NCBI GenBank assembly: GCA_038025085.1 | Contig: CM076146.1 | Location: 23,540,001 to 23,604,000, forward strand | Length of the DNA stretch: 64,000 bases | Reading direction: 5' to 3' | Origin: Tetragonia tetragonoides | Lineage: Eukaryota; Streptophyta; Magnoliopsida; Caryophyllales; Aizoaceae | Position numbers and translations under genes: made by a program | The notes under the pieces: model-generated | Database searches by the model: none | Told to the model about the DNA's origin: nothing | The model's input: the letters and a program-made list of their open reading frames with translations, nothing else | In this document: positions 26,953 to 37,300 of the stretch, piece after piece | Numbering within the stretch: position 1 is the first letter of the stretch | How the letters are laid out: each line of letters begins with the position of its first letter

Positions 26953-28210
26953 TGTCACGTTTCTTGGTTACATTGTGTCCAAGGATGGTATAGCTGTTGA
27001 TCCCAGCAAGGTTGAGGCGATTAAGACATGGCCTACTACTACTAGCATCACGCAAGTAAGGAGCTTCCATGGGCTAGCTTCTTTTTACAGAAGATTCATC
27101 AAGCAATTCAGCTCTCTTTTAGTACCACTTACGGATTGTATGAAGAAAGGTGTCTTTGAGTGGACTCCCATGGCTCAAAATGCTTTTGAGGCCATCAAGG
27201 AAAGGCTTAGCTCCACCCCTATACTAGCTTTGCCTAACTTTGATCAACCATTTGAAGTGGAATGTGATGCTTGTCGAACCGGTATTGGAGCTGTTTTGGT
27301 GCAAAATAAGCGTCCTATTGCTTATTTCAGTGAGAAGTTGAATGGTTCAAGAGGGAATTACAGCACTTATGACAAAGAGTTCTATGCAATTGTGAGGGCT
27401 CATGATCATTGGGCTCATTACTTAAAACCAAGGCAGTTCTTTTTGCACTCTGATCATGAAGCGTTGAAGTATATTAATGGGCAGCACAAGTTGAGTTCAA
27501 GACATGCTAAATGGGTGGAATATCTTCAATCATTCTCCTTTGTATCTAAGTACAAAACTGGTGCAAGCAATGTGGTAGCCGATGCTTTATCAAGGCGACA
27601 TTCTATGTTGTCTATCCTCGAGGCCAAGGTTTTAGGCTTCTCTTTCATACGGGAACTTTACAAAGATGATCCAGATTTCTCTCCCATGTTTGATGGCAGC
27701 AAGGAGGTGGAAAAAGGCCCTTTTCACATTCATGAAGGGTTCCTTTTCAAGCACAACAGATTGTGTATCCCTAAGGGCTCAATTCGAGACCTACTTATAA
27801 GGGAAGCTCACTTAGGAGGATTGGCTGGCCACTTTGGCATTGTGAAGACTCTTGAGGTCTTAAGTGAGCACTTTTATTGCCCAAGAATGCACAAGTTGAT
27901 GCCCAGATCAGAAGGCCCTTTTAAAATCATCGAGAAGATCAACGACAATGCATACAAGCTTGAACTGCCTGGAGAGAGTTCAATTTCAGCAACTTTTAAT
28001 GTGGGAGATCTGCTGCCTTATTTGGAGGATGAATACCTTGATGATTTGAGGGAAAATCCAAAAAAAGTTGGGGAGGATGATGCGTTAGCATCAGGTCATC
28101 AAGTTACGAGCGTGAGCATTAATGCATTAATCATGGCATTTGGGACTCTCTCACGTTTGAATGGTGATGATTCTGGTCCTAGAGGTCTTAGTGTCTTTTT
28201 GGCCACTTAA
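26953..28210 (+). pseudogene. pol: Retrotransposon pol fragment: RT tail, RNase H, truncated integrase
   Basis: The open frame begins in satellite at 26873 (codon TTG, no ATG) and reads 27 satellite codons before joining pol, so it has no native start. Residue numbers count from 26873. 28-125: C-terminal RT (TFLGYIVS, the FxGLASFYRRFI connection and the FEWTP region); the YxDD catalytic part is missing. 126-245: RNase H, with candidate D-E-D-D residues at D132, E169, D194 and D237 all present. 290-341: integrase zinc-finger half with H313 and H320; the Cys pair is lost. At about residue 341/342 (near 27895) the frame jumps directly to LMPRSEGPF and KIIEKINDNAYKLELPG, the integrase C-terminal GPF/Y module, so the whole D,D-35-E core is deleted in frame. 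The last 43 residues come from the 3' LTR. It cannot act as an autonomous polymerase or integrase. Confidence 0.92.
28060..28077 (+). other. Polypurine tract (plus-strand primer site)
   Basis: A mostly purine run, aaaaaaagttggggagga, lies immediately before the LTR 5' end TGATGCG at 28078, where the plus-strand primer of an LTR retrotransposon is expected. It is interrupted by TT and sits inside the pol reading frame. A polypurine tract within coding sequence is what I recall as typical of CRM-type chromoviruses. Confidence 0.7.
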
Positions 28211-28861
28211 TCTAGGTTATGTCCGTACAAGATTAATCCGTACAAATAAGCATTTGTGATTAGTGTTAGTTATAGTGCACCCTGCATGTAATTAGCATAA
28301 TTAACAAATGTAATTAGTTGTTATTTGAATTCCCTAAGTAGTTGCTGAGTAAGGCGCGCCTAAGAGCACATGGGGCAGGTAAGGATGAAGAATGAGGCTC
28401 CTTACAGCTCACCCACGTTTGTCCTTATGCAAGGACAAGCAACAGCTGTCAAGTGGTCCAAAACGGAAGGAAATGCGCTCCAAATTGTACTGCATGTATT
28501 TGGCTCATTTCTGGGCAAAATACTGAAGTTTCATTTTGCTTGGGCACTACTCTTGGACAGCTCACCCTTTCTAGAGTATTCTTAGGTTATTAGGGCACAT
28601 TTGTGACCCCTATAAATATGTAAGAACAGCTGATGTAAAAGGCACTTGTTGATGAATGAAAATTACATGGCTGCTGCCTTCATACAAATCTTGCGTTCTT
28701 TACAATAATCTTAGGGTTATTTGGTGAGCAAGTAGTATTCTTTATCCATAGCTTGGTGGTTTAATCCTTTATAACTTTGGTGGTGATACTCATTATCCTT
28801 TCTTCTCTTAATCCTCTGTTTTTGTTTACAAATTGCTAAGGTTGTAATTGCAAACGTATCA
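28078..28861 (+). repeat. 3' LTR (784 bp)
   Basis: Starts TGATGCGTTAGC and ends AAACGTATCA, with the usual TG...CA termini. It pairs over its whole length, without indels, with the reverse complement of 56871-57654; I counted about 10 substitutions (six transitions, four transversions). The first ~130 bp are also coding, since the pol frame ends at the TAA at 28208-28210. It contains a TATAAAT box at 28611-28617, a palindromic ggcgcgcc at 28353-28360, and a pyrimidine-rich 3' end. The other copy is the 5' LTR of what I infer was the same insertion. Confidence 0.95.
28611..28617 (+). promoter_or_regulatory. LTR TATA box (3' LTR)
   Basis: TATAAAT lies 534 bp into the LTR, in the context cccctataaatatg, where the U3/R boundary of a 784-bp LTR is plausible. 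The equivalent site in the 5' LTR reads TATAAAA, so the A/T difference leaves both usable. The transcription start itself cannot be placed from sequence. Confidence 0.55.
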
Positions 28862-28866
28862 CCCTA
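28862..28866 (-). other. Target-site duplication, 3' side (TAGGG)
   Basis: The five bases after the LTR read cccta, i.e. TAGGG on the minus strand. The satellite consensus around it is catacgag-TAGGG-tgaaag. The same five bases sit directly outside the 5' LTR at 57655-57659. A 5-bp duplication is normal for Ty3/gypsy integration. Confidence 0.9.
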
Positions 28867-31050
28867 CTCGTATGAGCTTTTAAAACGCGGAAATGAATTC
28901 AAAAGCATGAGTTGAAGCTTGTTTGTAACTGTAAACATCCTAGGTGTACTTTCACACTCAAAAGAATGCAAACAAAGTATTTGGATGCTTTCTCTTAATA
29001 TACAACACAAAAGAAGTCAATTTCTATCACCCTAGTCTTAAGAGCTGTTAAATCGCGTAAATTCATTCAACAGCTTGAGTTGAAGCTTGTTTATACTTGT
29101 AAACATCCTAGGTGTAGTTTCACACTCAAATGAATGCAAACAAAGTATTTGAATGCTTTCTCTTAATATACAACACAAAAGAACTCAAATCTCTTTCACC
29201 CTACTCGTATGAGCTTTTAAAACGCGTAAATACATTCAAAAGCTTGAGTTGAAGCTTGTTTGTACTTGTAAACATCCTCGGTGTAGTTTCACACTCAAAT
29301 GAATGCAAACAAAGTATTTGAATGCTTTCTCTTAATATACAACACAAAAGAACTCAAATCTCTTTCACCCTACTCGTATGAGCTTTTAAAACGCGTAAAT
29401 ACAATCAAAAGCTTGAGTTGAAGCTTGTTTGTACTTGTAAACATCCTAGGTGTAGTTTCACACTCAGATGAATGCAAACAAAGTATTTGGATGCGTTCTC
29501 TTACATACAACACAAAAGTACTCAAATCTCTTTCACCCTACTCGTATGAGCTTTTAAAACGCGTAAATGAATTCAAAAGCATGAGTTGAAGCTTGTTTGT
29601 AACTGTAAACATCCTAGGTGTAGTTTCACACTCAAATGAATGAAAACAAAGTATTTGGATGCTTTCTCTTAATATACAACACAAAAGAACTCAATTTCTA
29701 TCACCCTAGTTGTAAGAGCTGTTAAATCGCGTAAATTCATTCAACAGCTTGAGTTGAAGCTTGTTTATACTTGTAACCATCCTAGGTGTAGTTTCACACT
29801 CAAATGAATGCAAACAAAGTATTTGAATGCTTTCTCTTAATATGCAACACAAAAGAACTCAAATCTCTTTCACCCTACTCGTATGAGCTTTTAAAACGCG
29901 TAAATACATTCAAAAGCTTGAGTTGAAGCTTGTTTGTACTTGTAAACATCCTCGGTGTAGTTTCACACTCAAATGAATGCAAACAAAGTATTTGGATGCT
30001 TTCTCTTAATATACAACACAAAAGAACTCAAATCTCTTTCACCCTACTCGTATGAGCTTTTAAAACGCGTAAATACAATCAAAAGCTTGAGTTGAAGCTT
30101 GTTTGTACTTGTAAACATCCTAGGTGTAGTTTCACACTCAAATGAATGTAAAAAAAGTATTTGGATGCTTTCTCTTACTATACAACACAAAAGTACTCAA
30201 ATCTCTTTCACCCTACTCGTATGAGCTTTTAAAACGCGTAAATGAATTCAAAAGCATGAGTTGAAGCTTGTTTGTAACTGTAAACATCCTAGGTGTAGTT
30301 TCACACTCAAATGAATGAAAACAAAGTATTTGGATGCTTTCTCTTAAAATACAACACAAAAGAAGTCAATTTCTATCACCCTAGTCGTAAGAGCTGTTAA
30401 ATCGCGTAAATTCAATCAACAGCTTGAGTTGAAGCTTGTTTATACTTGTAAACATCCTAGGTGTAGTTTCACACTCAAATGAATGCAAACAAAGTATTTG
30501 AATGCTTTCTCTTAATATACAACACAAAAGAACTCAAATCTCTTTCACCCTACTCGTATGAGCTTTTAAAACGCGTAAATACATTAAAAAGCTTGAGTTG
30601 AAGCTTGTTTGTACTTGTAAACATCCTCGGTGTAGTTTCACACTCAAATGAATGCAAACAAAGTATTTGGATGCTTTCTCTTAATATACAACACAAAAGA
30701 ACTCAAATCTCTTTCACCCTACTCGTATGAGCTTTTAAAATGCGTAAATACAATCAAAAGCTTTGAGTTGAAGCTTGTTTGTAGTTGTAAACATCCTAGG
30801 TGTAGTTTCACACTCAAATGAATGTAAACAAAGTATTTGGATGCTTTCTCTTACTATACAACACAAAAGAACTCAAATCTCTTTCACCCTACTCGTATGA
30901 GCTTTTAAAACGCGTAAATGAATTCAAAAGCATGAGTTGAAGCTTGTTTGTAACTGTAAACATCCTAGGTGTAGTTTCACACTCAAATGAATGCAAACAA
31001 AGTATTTGGATGCTTTCTCTTAATATACAACACAAAAGAAGTCAATTTCT
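28867..31050 (-). repeat. 4-monomer HOR (~675 bp), inverted segment
   Basis: The class-B marker tttctatcaccctag recurs at about 29021, 29695, 30370 and 31046, at spacings of 674-676 bp. The basic length, 675, is 4 x 169 minus 1, matching one class-B monomer per unit; single-base indels (an extra t near 30760, a loss near 29500) explain the other spacings. Unit order is: catgagttg monomer, class-B monomer, cattcaaaagc monomer with catcctcgg, then caatcaaaagc monomer. Confidence 0.8.
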
Positions 31051-33250
31051 ATCACCCTAGTCGTAAGAGCTGTTAAATCGGGTAAATTCATTCAACAGCT
31101 TGAGTTGAAGCTTGTTTATACTTGTAAACATCCTAGGTGTAGTTTCACACTCAAATGAATGCAAACAAAGTATTTGAATGCTTTCTCTTAATATACAACA
31201 CAAAAGAACTCAAATCTCTTTCACGCTACTCGTATGAGCTTTTAAAACGCGTAAATACATTCAAAAGCTTGAGTTGCAGCTTGTTTGTACTTGTAAACAT
31301 CCTCGGTGTAGTTTCACACTCAATTGAATGCAAACAAAGTATTTGGATGCTTTCTCTTAATATACAACACAAAAGAAGTCAATTTCTATCACCCTAGTCG
31401 TAAGAGCTGTTAAATTGCGTAAATTCATTCAACAGCTTGAGTTGAAGCTTGTTTATACTTGTAAACATCCTAGGTGTAGTTTCACACTCAAATGAATGCA
31501 AACAAAGTATTTGAATGCTTTCTCTTAATATACAACACAAAAGTACTCAAATCTCTTTCACCCTACTCGTATGAGCTTTTAAAACGCGTAAATACATTCA
31601 AAAGCTTGAGTTGCAGCTTGTTTGTACTTGTAAACATCCTCGGTGTAGTTTCACACTCAAATGAATGCAAACAAAGTATTTGGATGCTTTCTCTTAATAT
31701 ACAACACAAAAGAACTCAAATCTCTTTCACCCTACTCGTATGAGCTTTTAAAACGCGTAAATACAATCAAAAGCTTGAGTTGAAGCTTGTTTGTAGTTGT
31801 AAACATCCTAGGTGTAGTTTCACACTCAAATGAATGTAAACAAAGTATTTGGATGCTTTCTCTTACTATACAACACAAAAGAACTCAAATCTCTTTAACC
31901 CTACTCGTATGAGCTTTTAAAACGCGTAAATGAATTCAAAAGCATGAGTTGAAGCTTGTTTGTAACTGTAAACATCCTAGGTGTAGTTTCACACTCAAAT
32001 GAATGCAAACAAAGTATTTGGATGCTTTCTCTTAATATACAACACAAAAGAAGTCAATTTCTATCACCCTAGTCGTAAGAGCTGTTAAATCGGGTAAATT
32101 CATTCAACAGCTTGAGTTGAAGCTTGTTTATACTTGTAAACATCCTAGGTGTAGTTTCACACTCAAATGAATGCAAACAAAGTATTTGAATGCTTTCTCT
32201 TAATATACAACACAAAAGAACTCAAATCTCTTTCACCCTACTCGTATGAGCTTTTAAAACGCGTAAATACATTCAAAAGCTTGAGTTGCAGCTTGTTTGT
32301 ACTTGTAAACATCCTCGGTGTAGTTTCACACTCAATTGAATGCAAACAAAGTATTTGGATGCTTTCTCTTAATATACAACACAAAAGAAATCAATTTCTA
32401 TCACCCTAGTCGTAAGAGCTGTTAAATTGCGTAAATTCATTCAACAGCTTGAGGTGAAGCTTGTTTATACTTGTAAACATCCTAGGTGTAGTTTCACACT
32501 CAAATGAATGCAAACAAAGTATTTGAATGCTTTCTCTTAATATACAACACAAAAGTACTCAAATCTCTTTCACCCTACTCGTATGAGCTTTTAAAACGCG
32601 TAAATACATTCAAAAGCTTGAGTTGCAGCTTGTTTGTACTTGTAAACATCCTCGGTGTAGTTTCACACTCAAATGAATGCAAACAAAGTATTTGGATGCT
32701 TTCTCTTAATATACAACACAAAAGAACTCAAATCTCTTTCACCCTACTCGTATGAGCTTTTAAAACGCGTAAATACAATCAAAAGCTTGAGTTGAAGCTT
32801 GTTTGTAATTGTAAACATCCTAGGTGTAGTTTCACACTCAAATGAATGTAAACAAAGTATTTGGATGCTTTCTCTTACTATACAACACAAAAGTACTCAA
32901 ATCTCTTTCACCCTACTCGTGTGAGCTTTTAAAACGCGTAAATGAATTCAAAAGCATGAGTTGAAGCTTGTTTGTAACTGTAAACATCCTAGGTATAGTT
33001 TCACACTCAAATGAATGCAAACAAAGTATTTGGATGCTTTCTCTTAATATACAACACAAAAGAAGTCAATTTCTATCACCCTAGTCGTAAGAGCTGTTAA
33101 ATTGCGTAAATTCATTCAACAGCTTGAGGTGAAGCTTGTTTATACTTGTAAACATCCTAGGTGTAGTTTCACACTCAAATGAATGCAAACAAAGTATTTG
33201 AATGCTTTCTCTTAATATACAACACAAAAGTACTCAAATCTCTTTCACCC
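31046..33250 (-). repeat. 6-monomer HOR (1,012 bp), two copies and part of a third
   Basis: The class-B marker occurs at 31046, 31383, 32058, about 32395 and 33070. The unit-to-unit distance of 1,012 bp (31046 to 32058 to 33070) is 6 x 169 minus 2, matching two class-B monomers per unit. Shared private variants include gcagcttgtttg and ctcaattgaatg. The unit looks like the adjacent 4-mer with one A-B dimer added. Confidence 0.85.
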
Positions 33251-34332
33251 TACTCGTATGAGCTTTTAAAACGCGTAAATACATTCAAAAGCTTGAGTTG
33301 AAGCTTGTTTGTACTTGTAGACATCCTTGGTGTAGTTTCACACTCAAATGAATGCAAACAAAGTATTTGGATGCTTTCTCTTAATATACAACACAAAAGA
33401 ACCCAAATCTCTTTCACCCTACTCGTATGAGCTTTTAAAACGCGTAAATACAATCAAATGCTTGAGTTGAAGCTTGTTTGTACTTGTAAACATCCTTGGT
33501 GTAGTTTCACACTCAAATGAATGAAAACAAAGTATTTGGATGCTTTCTCTTAATATACAACACAAAAGAAGTCAATTTCTATCACCCTAGTCGTAAGAGC
33601 TGTTAAATCGCGTAAATTCAATCAACAGCTTGAGTTGAAGCTTGTTTATACTTGTAAACATCCTAGGTGTAGTTTCACACTCAAATGAATTCAAACAAAG
33701 TATTTGAATGCTTTCTCTTAATATACAACACAAAAGAACTCAAATCTCTTTCACCCTACTCGTATGAGCTTTTAAAACGCGTAAATACATTAAAAAGCTT
33801 GAGTTGAAGCTTGTTTGTACTTGTAAACATCCTCGGTGTAGTTTCACACTCAAATGAATGCAAACAAAGTATTTGGATGCTTTCTCTTAATATACAACAC
33901 AAAAGAACTCTAATCTCTTTCACCCTACTCGTATGAGCTTGTAAAACGCGTAAATACAATCAAAAGCTTGAGTTGAAGCTTGTTTGTACTTGTAAACATC
34001 CTAGGTGTAGTTTCACACTCAAATGAATGTAAACAAAGTACTTGGATGCTTTCTCTTACTATACAACACAAAAGTACTCAAATCTCTTTCACCCTACTCG
34101 TATGAGCTTTTAAAACGCGTAAATGCATTCAAAAGCTTGAGTTGAAGCTTGTTTGTAATTTAACACATTCTTGGTGTAGTTTCATACTCAAAAGAATGCA
34201 AACAAAACATTTGGGTGCTTTCTCTGAATATACAACACAAAAGAAATCAAATCTCTTTCACCCTACTCGTATGAGCTTTTAAAACGCGTAAATGCATTCA
34301 AAAGCTTGTGTTGAAGCTTGTTTGTAACTGTA

Positions 34333-37300
34333 AACGTCCTACGTGTAGTTTCACACTCAAATGAATGCAAACAAAGTATTTGGATGCTTTCTCTTAATAT
34401 ACAACACACAAGAACTCAATTTCCATCACCCTAGTCGTAAGAGCTGTTAAAACGCGTAAATTCATTCAACAGCTTGAGTTGAAGCTTGTTTGTAATTTAA
34501 CACATTCTTGGTGTAGTTTCATACTCAAAAGAATGCAAACAAAATATTTGGGTGCTTTCTCTGAATATACAACACAAAAGAAATCAAATCTCTTTCACCC
34601 TACTCGTATGAGCTTTTAAAACGCGTAAATGCCTTCAAAAGCATGAGTTGAAGCTTGTTTGTAACTGTAAACATCCTACCTGAAGTTTCATACTCAAATG
34701 AATGCATACAAAGGATTTGGATGCTTTCTCTTAATATACAACACAAAAGAACTCAATTTCTATCACCCTCGTCGTAAGAGCTGTTAAAACGCGTAAAATT
34801 CAATCAACAGCTTGAGTTGAAGCTTGTTTGTACTTGTAAACATCCTAGGTGTAGTTTCACACATTCAAATGAATGCAAACAAAGTATTTAGATGCTTTCT
34901 CTTAATATACAACACAAAAGAACTCAAATCTCTTTCACCCTACTCGTATGAGCTTTTAAAACGCGTAAAAACATTCAAAAGCTTGAGTTGAAGCTTGTTT
35001 GTACTTGTAAACATCCTCGGTGTAGTTTCAGACTCAACTGAATGCAAACAAAGTATTTGGATGCTTTCTCGTAATATACAACACAAAAGAACTCAATTTC
35101 TATCACCCTAGTCGTAAGAGCTGTTAAAACGCGTAAATTCATTAAACAGCTTGATTTGAAGCTTGTTTGTAATTTAACACATCCTAGGTGTATTTTCACA
35201 CTCAAATGAATGCAAACAAAGTATTTGGATGCTGTCTCTTAATATACAACTAAAAAGAACTCAAATCTCTTTCACCCTACTCGTATGAGCTTTTAAAACG
35301 CGTAAATGCATTCAAAAGCTTGAGTTGAAGCTTGTTTGTAACTGTAACCATCCTAGGTATAGTTTCACACTCAAATGAATGAAAACAAAGTATTTGGATG
35401 CTTTCTCTTAATATACAAGACAAAAGAACTCAATTTCTATCACCCTAGTCGTAAGAGCTGTTAAATCGCGTAAATTCATTCAGCAGCTTGAGTTGAAGCT
35501 TGTTTATACTTGTAAACATCCTAGGTGTAGTTTCACACTCAAATGACAGCAAACAAAGTATTTGGATGCTTTCTCTTAATGTACAACACAAAAGAACTCA
35601 AATCTCTTTCACCCTACTCGTATGAGCTTTTAACACGCGTAAATACATTCAAAAGTTTGAGTTGAAGCTTGTTTGTGCTTCTAAACATCCTAGGTGTAGT
35701 TTCACACTCAAATGAATGCAAACAAAGTATTTGGATGCTTTCTCTTAACATACAACACAAAAGAACTCAAATCTCTTTCACCCTAGTCGTATGAGCTTTT
35801 AAATCGCGTAAATTCATTCAACAGCTTGAGTTGAAGCTTGTTTATACTTGTAAACATCCTAGGTGTACTTTCACACTCAAATGAATGCAAACAAAGTATT
35901 TGAATGCTTTCTCTTAATATACAACACAAAAGAACTCAAATCTCTTTCACCCTACTCGTATGAGCTTTTAAAACGCGTAAATACATTCAAAAGCTTGAGT
36001 TGAAGCTTGTTTTTAACTGTAAACATCCTCGGTGTAGTTTCACACTCAAATGAATGCAAACAAAGTATTTGGATGCTTTCTCTTAATATACAACACAAAA
36101 GAACTCGAATCTCTTTCACCCTACTCGTATGAGCTTTTAAAACGCGTAAATGAATTCAAAAGCATGAGTTGAAGCTTGTTTGTAACTGTAAACATCCTAG
36201 GTGTAGTTTCACACTCAAATAAATGCAAACAAAGTATTTGGATGCTTTCTCTTAATATACAACACACAAGAACTCAATTTCTATCACCCTAGTCGTAAGA
36301 GCTGTTAAATCGCGTAAATTCATTCAACAGCTTGAGTTGAAGCTTGTTTATACTTGTAAACATCCTAGGTGTAGTTTCACACTCAAATGAATGCAAAGAA
36401 AGTATTTGAATGCTTTCTCTTAATATACAACACAAAAGAACTCAAATCTCTTTCACCCTACTCGTATGAGCTTTTAAAACGCGTAAATACATTCAAAAGC
36501 TTGAGTTGAAGCTTGTTTGTACTTGTAGACATCCTTGGTGTAGTTTCACACTCAAATGAATGCAAACAAAGTATTTGGATGCTTTCTCTTAATATACAAT
36601 ACAAAGGAACTCAAATCTCTTTCACCCTACTCGTATGAGCTTTTAAAACGCGTAAATACAATCAAATGCTTGAGTTGAAGCTTGTTTGTACTTGTAAACA
36701 TCCTTGGTGTAGTTTCACACTCAAATGAATGAAAACTAAGTATTTGGATGCTTTCTCTTAATATACAACACAAAAGAAGTCAATTTCTATCACCCTAGTC
36801 GTAAGAGCTGTTAAATCGCGTAAATTCAATCAACAGCTTGAGTTGAAGCTTGTTTATACTTGTAAACATCCTAGGTGTAGTTTCACACTCAAATGAATTC
36901 AAACAAAGTATTTGAATGCTTTCTCTTAATATACAACACAAAAGAACTCAAATCTCTTTCACCCTACTCGTATGAGCTTTTAAAACGCGTAAATACATTA
37001 AAAAGCTTGAGTTGAAGCTTGTTTGTACTTGTAAACATCCTCGGTGTAGTTTCACACTCAAATGAATGCAAACAAAGTATTTGGATGCTTTCTCTTAATA
37101 TACAACACAAAAGAACTCAAATCTCTTTCACCCTACTCGTATGAGCTTGTAAAACGCGTAAATACAATCAAAAGCTTGAGTTGAAGCTTGTTTGTACTTG
37201 TAAACATCCTAGGTGTAGTTTCACACTCAAATGAATGTAAACAAAGTACTTGGATGCTTTCTCTTACTATACAACACAAAAGTACTCAAATCTCTTTCAC

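Larger units (their letters stand above)
26953..28861 (+). mobile_element. CRM-like Ty3/gypsy retrotransposon, 3' fragment (pol tail + 3' LTR)
   Basis: The 3' part of a plant chromovirus-type LTR retrotransposon: 1,125 bp of pol followed by a 784-bp LTR. The left edge is abrupt. Satellite sequence ends at ...acacctag and RT coding begins in mid-domain, so this is a break and not an element end. The right edge is a true element end: the LTR finishes ...cgtatca and is followed by cccta, the reverse complement of the TAGGG found at the outer end of the 5' fragment at 57655. Clade assignment rests on the integrase C-terminal motif, the coding region running into the LTR, and the satellite location. 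CRM is likely but not proven without a tree. Confidence 0.9.

Noticed and set aside
28353..28360. GGCGCGCC palindrome in the LTR as a cloning scar
   Set aside because: It is present in both LTRs (also near 57372-57379) within otherwise normal LTR sequence, so it is native to the element.
28370..28585. 71-codon open frame in the 3' LTR, also at 57147-57362 in the 5' LTR
   Set aside because: It lies within LTR U3 and has no recognisable domain. It is present in both copies only because the LTRs are near-identical.
31155..32755. 80-83-codon open frames in the inverted segment read on the + strand (31155, 31492, 32167, 32504)
   Set aside because: They start at an ATG created by aaatgaatgcaaac in the reversed monomer and are duplicated with the 1,012-bp HOR. 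No codon bias or domain is seen; they are satellite shadows.
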